The position numbers were made by a program, and so were the translations under genes. Positions 58,072 through 64,000 of a stretch of 64,000 nt of DNA are shown here, in pieces. This DNA comes from Siphonodentalium dalli (lineage: Eukaryota; Mollusca; Scaphopoda; Gadilida; Siphonodentaliidae): the NCBI GenBank assembly GCA_032622095.1, contig CP136066.1:42917835-42981834 (forward strand), in the 5' to 3' direction. Under the pieces are notes generated by a model. It was not told where the DNA came from. It did no database searches and worked only from the letters and a program-made list of their open reading frames with translations. Numbering within the stretch: the stretch's first letter is position 1; each line of letters begins with the position of its first letter.

Positions 58072-59429
58072 GTCCGGGAGCTAATAGGGGTACCCTTGCA
58101 CCCCCCCCCTGGGACTTAACTTCACCCCACTCATTTTGTTCCTTATTATGTCCTTCAACTTTTAAACAATGTTAACAAGAAAAAAAAGTGGCCGTGTAGA
58201 CTCCAGACAAGATGGCGTTTTTCAGACCAGACCCTAGGTCAGTTTTATGCAAATTATAGCGGGAAAATCTTGTAAAATGTATACAAATGTATATATTTTC
58301 GTGAAGCTGAGACATAATGACACTTTTTTGGGCCAAGATTGAACTCACCATCCAAGATGGCCGCCAAAATGGCCACCGGAAGTTGAAAATATAAATTTTT
58401 TTCACAAATATCTTCTAGATCAATTCATGCTGTTTGGAACTGGTTGAGTAATGCAACTTTATTTTGTGTTTTATATATTAACTGATCATTGGAGCAACGA
58501 AATATACAATTACTGGGGTCCTAACCCCTTCCGATCCCTCAAAAATTCGATTTTACAGAATGCGTTATAAAATTTCACAAAAAATCACAATTGGGATTCT
58601 AGTCATATTTCAACAAGAAATGAACAGAACATTGTAATGTAAGTGAGGCATATCATTAACTGTTAATATTCCAAATCACTGAAACCAAAATTCTTACTTT
58701 GGCTCAAAATGGCTGCCAAAATGGCCGCCAAAATATGGAAAATGGTAAATATTACACCAGCGTGTCCTGCAATCGCTTACAAGTTGTGGTTGGTGTATAA
58801 AATTGGCTATTCTGCATTCTATACATTGAATACTAACATGTCTGATGCACCATGGTTAATTCTTACTATTGTCACCCCTGACATCGTCAAACATATTGGA
58901 CTTTTCTCTCAAAAACTTGACATAAATATTGGCAAAAATTCACTTTTCAGGTTTGGACCATTTTTTCAGGTAAAATATAACTATCTTTGGATTAAAATGT
59001 GTTTATTGTTTTGGTCTATCTTAAATGTGTCTTACTACGGTGTTTATAGACTAAATTGCTCAAGATGGCTTCCAAAATGGCAACCAAATTTGTAGAATGT
59101 TAATTTTTTACATATATCCCGAACATTCTCTGCATTATCCGAAAAGGTAGCATATTGTGACTCACTTGGTTATTATACATGTTAGTTAATTAACTGACAA
59201 CTACATGTTCTATTCTGGTTGTCTCAGTTCCGTATGGGGCTGACAAATTCATTTTAAAGTATGCAATTTTGCCGAGAACCTCTTTTGTGATTGTTGCCAC
59301 ATTTATTGAAAGGAAATTGGCAGAACTTTGATACAGAACTGAGATGGACCATAATCTTTGGCTATTCTGGTCCATTATTATAAAATGTCAACAGGATAGA
59401 GTGTGGATGCAAAGATCATAGCCAGGGAG

Positions 59430-60995
59430 TTACTCTATGATCATATGTGAGGTGAATAGGTATACAGGGAGTTATTGTATGTCATGACTTATGTGAGTAG
59501 GTATACAATGAGTGACTATATGGTTATGAATGGGTTGTCCATGGTAAGATGCATCTAGGTATACAGGGAGAGGTCATGGTCAGGTGTGAGGTCAATCGGT
59601 ATGCATGGAGTGACTCTATGGTGTATGGTTGTGTATATTCAGTACGGGTGCAACCGGTGTACCTGTATGGTCATTGGTGTGGTGTATGGATATAGCTACA
59701 TGGTCATCTATGTGTTGATTATGTATATATGGAGTGACTGTATGTGCATGTGTTGTCTGTATGATCATGGATGGGGTGTGTGGATAAATAGGGAGTGATT
59801 TTATGGTTACGGGTAATGTGTACAGGTATAAATGGAATGACTGTACGGTCATGATTGAATATGAATACCTGGATTAAGCTGGGTGGACATTATCGAGGGT
59901 GTGGGTATATAGGGAGTGTCCGTGTGGTAATGGTGGGATGTATATTTATATATCTCGTGGTGTATTATCATTTGTGGGTGTATAAGGCTTAGCTGTATTA
60001 TCATGGATGGTGTGTATGATTATGCAGTGAATTGCTGAATTGTCATGTGTGAGGTGTATATGCAAGTATGGAGTGTTTTAGTGGTCGTGTGTGCGGTTTT
60101 TTTTGTATATCTGGAAGGGATGAATGGCCATTAGTGAGGTTTACATGTATACCTGGAGTGAATCTATAGTCTAGGGTGGGCTGATTATGTATATCGAGTG
60201 GTTATATGACTATGTGTGTCGAATAGGTATACAAGTAGTGACTGTATTGTTAATGGTGAGATGAGTACATGTATGTATACAAGTAGTGACTGTATGGTCA
60301 CAAATGTAATGAACATCTATACAGGGGGTGACTAAATGTTCATGTGTCAGGCGTATACCTGGTGTTCCTGTTTGGTGACTCGTGGCGGTATGGTCATGTG
60401 TAGGTTATACCAGCATACACACGTGTTGCTTTATTGTCATGGGCGAGGGGTATGAGTATATAGCGAGTGGCTATATTGCCATGTATGAGGTGCATATGCA
60501 TACATGGAGTGACTATACTGACATGGATGGGGTGTATTAGTATATCTTGAGTGGCTATTCGGCTATGGTGTGACAAATAGGGATACAGGGAGTGACATGG
60601 CCAATGTTGAGGTGAATATGTATACAAGGATTGGCCATGATCATGTATGAATGTTTTGAATAGGTACACACGGGGTGACTATATGGCCATAGGTCAGGTG
60701 AAGGAGTATACCAGGTGACATGGTGAGGGTGTGTGTATGAAGCGAGTGGCTATATGGCCATTGGTGAGGTGCATATGTATACCGGGATGACTTTATGGTG
60801 TTGATGTAGATATTGATTGTCTATTTAACCATGCGTTTGGAGAATAGGTATACAGGGGGTGACCTTATGACCAATGGTGAGATGAATGGGTATACAAGGA
60901 GTGACTATATGGTTGTGGGTCATGTTTAGGAGTATACCCGGTGTGCCTGCATTGTGACGCATGGCTGTATGGTCACACGTGGTCATGGGTCAGGT
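59430..60995 (+). repeat. ~42-bp degenerate minisatellite, plus orientation
   Basis: Unit close to GGGAGTGACTATATGGTCAT followed by GTGTGAGGTGAATAGGTATACA, roughly 37 copies with much divergence and some indels. Confidence 0.85.
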
Positions 60996-61059
60996 GTGCA
61001 TGTATACATGTAAACAGCTTAACGTCCCCCATCTACATAAACATCATCAAGAAGGAGAA

Positions 61060-61785
61060 CTCTCTGATATGACCTCTCTATTGATTAACATACCCTTGAG
61101 TTATTGTGGAAAGCGATAGCCACCCAAGATACACATGTACAACCCACCCATTACCCAAGTCACTCCATATGTACATAAACACCACACAAATGCCAACATA
61201 GTAACCCACTTTATACACGTACACCTGATCATGCAACCATACTTGGTTATACCCGTACATACCACAAATGACGATACAGCCACGAGTCACCATGCATGAA
61301 CACCAGGTATACACCTACACCCGACACATGACCAAAAAGTCACTCTATGTATACATATTCACTACATTCACGATCATACAGTCACTCATTGTATACATAT
61401 TCACATAACCATGGACCATACAGCCACTACATGTATACCTATTCGCCATACACATGACCATATAGTCAATCCAGGTATACATATGCACAATACCAATGGT
61501 GAGCCCTTCCAGATATACCAATACCCGCACATACGACCACTCATAAGTTCCATACTTGCCACTCATAAGTTATATACACGCCATCCATGATCATACATCT
61601 ACTCCCCATACACCACCAATGATAACACATCCACAACATATATAAATATATGTCCCACCGTCACCAACAGGGGACTCCCTATATACCCACACATCATTCA
61701 TGACCATACAATAACTCCCTGTATACCTATTATCCTCATCTATGACCATAGAGTAACTCCGTGGCTGCCATCTTGGCTTCCACCC
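61060..61785 (-). repeat. ~42-bp degenerate minisatellite, minus orientation
   Basis: The same unit inverted (TGTATACCTATTC..., ATGACCATA, AGTCACTCC), about 17 copies. The turn-over point is around 61000-61060. Confidence 0.85.
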
Positions 61786-63151
61786 TGTATCCAGTTGATA
61801 AATTTGTATCATAGTGGGCCTGAATACCCACATATCATGATGGTTCATCTCTGTTCCGTCTCAAAGTTCTGCCCATTTCCTTTCAATAATATGGCCAGAA
61901 TCACAAAAGAGGTTCTACGCAAAATTCCATACTGCAACTTTAAAATGAATTTGTCATGCCCCATACGGAACTGGGACAAATATAATAGAACATATTTGTC
62001 AGTTCATTAATTAATACGTAAAATAACCATGTGAGTCACAATTTGCTATCTTTTTCGGATAACGCAGAGAATAATGTTCGGGATATGTTAACTTTTAACT
62101 TTTTACAAATTTGGTTGCCATTTTGGAAGCCATCTTGAGCATTTTAGTCTTTAAACACCACCGTGTGACACACTTAAGATAGACCAAAACAATAAACACC
62201 TTTGATACCAAAGATATTTGCATTTTACTTGAAAAAATGGTCGAACCCTGAAAAGTGAATTTTTGCCGATATTTATGTCAAGTTTGTGAGAGAAAAATCC
62301 CATATTTCTGGTGATGTCAGTGGTGACAATAGTAAAAATGATCCAAGGTGCATCAGAGATGTTAGTATGCAATGTATAGAATACAGATTAGCCAATTGTA
62401 TACATCAACCACAACTTGTAAGCGATTGCAGGACACCCTGGGGCAATATTTACCATTTTCCATATTTTGGCGGCCATTTTCGCAGCCATTTTGAGCCAAG
62501 GTAAGATTTTTGGTTCCAGAGAGTTGGAATGTTCATAGTTAATGATATGCCTCACTTACATTACAATGTTCTTTTCATTTCTTTTTGAAATATGACTAGA
62601 ATCCCAATTGTGACTTTTTGTAAAATTTTGTACCGCGTTCTGAAAAATCGATTTTTTTGAGGGATCAGAAGGGGCTAGGACCCCATTAGTTGCACATTTA
62701 ATTGCTCCAATGATCATTTAATATACACAACACTAAATAAAGTCATATTACTCAATCAGTTCCAAACAGCATGAATTGATCTAGAAGATATTTGTGAAAA
62801 AATGTCATATTTTCAACTTCCGGAGGCCATTTTGGCGGCCATCTTGGATGGTGAGTTTCAATTTTGGCCTAAAAAAGTGTCATTATGTCTTAGCTTCACG
62901 AAAATATATACATTTGTATCCATTTTACAAGATTTTCCCGCTATAATTTGCATAAAACTGACCTAGGGTCTGGTCTGAAAAACGGCGGCCATGATGGACG
63001 CCATCTTGTCTGGAGTCTACACGGCCACTTTTTTCTTCTTGTTAACATTGCTTAAAAGTTGAAGGACATAATAAGGAACAAAATAAATGGGGTGAAGTTA
63101 AGTCCCAGGGGGGGGGGGGGTGCAAGGGTACCCCTATTAGCTCCCGGACTA

Positions 63152-63565
63152 AAAGTACTCAATCCGAAATGTCGCTCGAAAATCTGCGCAAATTACTATT
63201 TCCTTGGCATTGGCGGTAAAAGATATTTGATTCGAGTCGCGGAACCGACCCATCAAAGCTCAGAGTGATCACATCTCGATGTTTGAATTCTATTATTTTA
63301 ATTTTTTATGTGGCCCAGTAAATAGTCGACGAGAAGACTTCTCTGAACAAATTGCGGATGAAGATGGATAACTCTAAAAACAAGTGACTTTTTTGTGTCA
63401 GATATTTGACAATAACATGTTTTGGGCAATTTTATACTATAGTTGACTGTGATTAACATTAGCTTTGGGCAATTACTCGATTCTTATAACTGACACGGCA
63501 TTTCAAAAAGAAATGTTGTTGGAATCTGATGATATGGGGACCATCGAATCGGATTGAGTACCTTT
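63152..63565 (+). repeat. Dispersed repeat family A, copy 3
   Basis: Begins right at the end of the giant foldback. Shares AATTACTATTTCCTTGG, GATTCGAGTCGCGGAACC, CATCAAAGCTCAGAGT, GTCGACGAGAAGAC, AAATTGCGGATGAAGATGGA and the downstream GGGGACCATCGAATCGGATT with copy 1. Confidence 0.78.
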
Positions 63566-64000
63566 AAGTGAAGAGTTTACATTTATTTGAAGAATCTATT
63601 ATTGTGTTATGCTTTCAGTTACATCCGGTTGAATAAATGATTTTTAATAGAACTATTTAAATATGAGCCTTTCCATGCCAATGTGCATTGATAGATCCTT
63701 GAGCATTTAGCAAGCTGACATGTTTATTACCCCTTGGTGTCATTCCTCATTATTAATTGATGGGTGAACTCAAACCCCCTACCAAGGGTTAAGTGCATAC
63801 ATATTACATAATAGAAGCATTCTTAAAACCTTCTGTCCCATTATTTTGAAGAAAAATGACTCTAGGAACAAAATTACAGGGCCAGGAAAAATGTGTAAGC
63901 AGGGCTGCAGAACCAACCACATCCCCGCCCAGTGTTCGGAAAACAATTGCAGACCCCACCCCTGACGTATACACAATTTCATTACAGAATACAACATATT
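63566..64000. other. Window end, nothing recognised
   Basis: AT-rich sequence; a 72-codon minus-strand ORF (63779-63997) has no recognisable domain. Confidence 0.4.

Larger units (their letters stand above)
58072..63149. mobile_element. Giant 5.1-kb foldback with minisatellite interior
   Basis: Ends GTCCGGGAGCTAATAGGGGT / ACCCCTATTAGCTCCCGGAC, with TA directly outside both ends (58070-58071, 63150-63151). Arms of ~1.33 kb (58072-59400 and 61790-63149) are imperfect inverted copies carrying AAGATGGCC blocks, C9-10/G12 runs and the conserved GATTCTAGTCATATTTC words. The interior is a ~42-bp degenerate repeat, also palindromic. No transposase; TA flanks would suit a Tc1/mariner-like process but two bases are weak evidence. 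ORFs in the arms (58709-59095 and others) are not called. Confidence 0.85.

Noticed and set aside
58709-59095. 128-codon ORF with matching ORFs at 32806-33120 and 62151-62372
   Set aside because: Over the best-matching 41 codons, the 32.8-kb and 58.7-kb copies differ at about eight amino-acid-changing sites and one silent site, so there is no sign of protein-level constraint. It is part of the foldback arm repeat.
1-64000. CRISPR arrays, operons or prokaryotic signals
   Set aside because: Tandem repeats lack unique spacers, and the introns, LTR element and LINE fragments show the DNA is eukaryotic.

Overview
The window is eukaryotic, almost certainly from an invertebrate animal. It is AT-rich and intron-bearing, with GT-AG splice sites and degenerate TTAGGG telomere-like arrays. 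It carries a Ty3/Gypsy-type LTR element, LINE fragments and very many foldback or MITE-like repeats, several containing the 'CAAGATGGCC' word. A mollusc or other lophotrochozoan fits the overall look, but nothing seen here fixes the phylum. There are no bacterial features, and no tRNA or rRNA gene was recognised.

The most important finding is a gene made entirely of exons too short to appear as open reading frames. Five small plus-strand exons between 38012 and 51707 join in perfect phase into a 107-residue secreted protein. It has a signal peptide and two modules of eight cysteines with identical spacing (C-x6-C-x4-C-x4-C-x5-C-x4-C-x2-C-x3-C). Exons 2+3 and 4+5 are a duplicated pair with matching intron phases. 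Its introns are filled with foldback repeats, hairpins and a 1.8-kb 33-bp minisatellite.

The second main feature is a young minus-strand LTR retrotransposon at 26150-32092, with 740-bp LTRs that differ at about three positions. It has gag, a canonical A-AAA-AAC slippery site directly before the gag stop, and a pro-pol frame. In that frame the protease is joined in frame to the integrase C-terminal domain, so reverse transcriptase, RNase H and the integrase core are missing. Two further minus-strand ORFs follow: one with a membrane segment, one with PPPPY and an Arg-rich tail.

Layout: 1-806, 48-bp minisatellite; 0.8-10.9 kb, intergenic DNA with dispersed repeats, a 115-bp repeat, a piggyBac-like MITE, hairpins and a telomere-like array; 10.9-12.4 kb, long-TIR foldback; 12.4-21 kb, degenerate repeats; 21.3-22.1 kb, LINE ORF1-like relic; 24.4-25.8 kb, foldback with a 16-bp array; 26.1-32.1 kb, LTR element; 32.4-37.8 kb, repeats and hairpin MITEs; 37.8-51.9 kb, the cysteine-rich gene; 52-58 kb, mostly featureless with a LINE RT relic and short repeats; 58.07-63.15 kb, a giant imperfect palindrome with 42-bp repeats in its arms; then one more dispersed repeat. 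Long ORFs inside tandem arrays follow from repeat units divisible by three and are not called genes.
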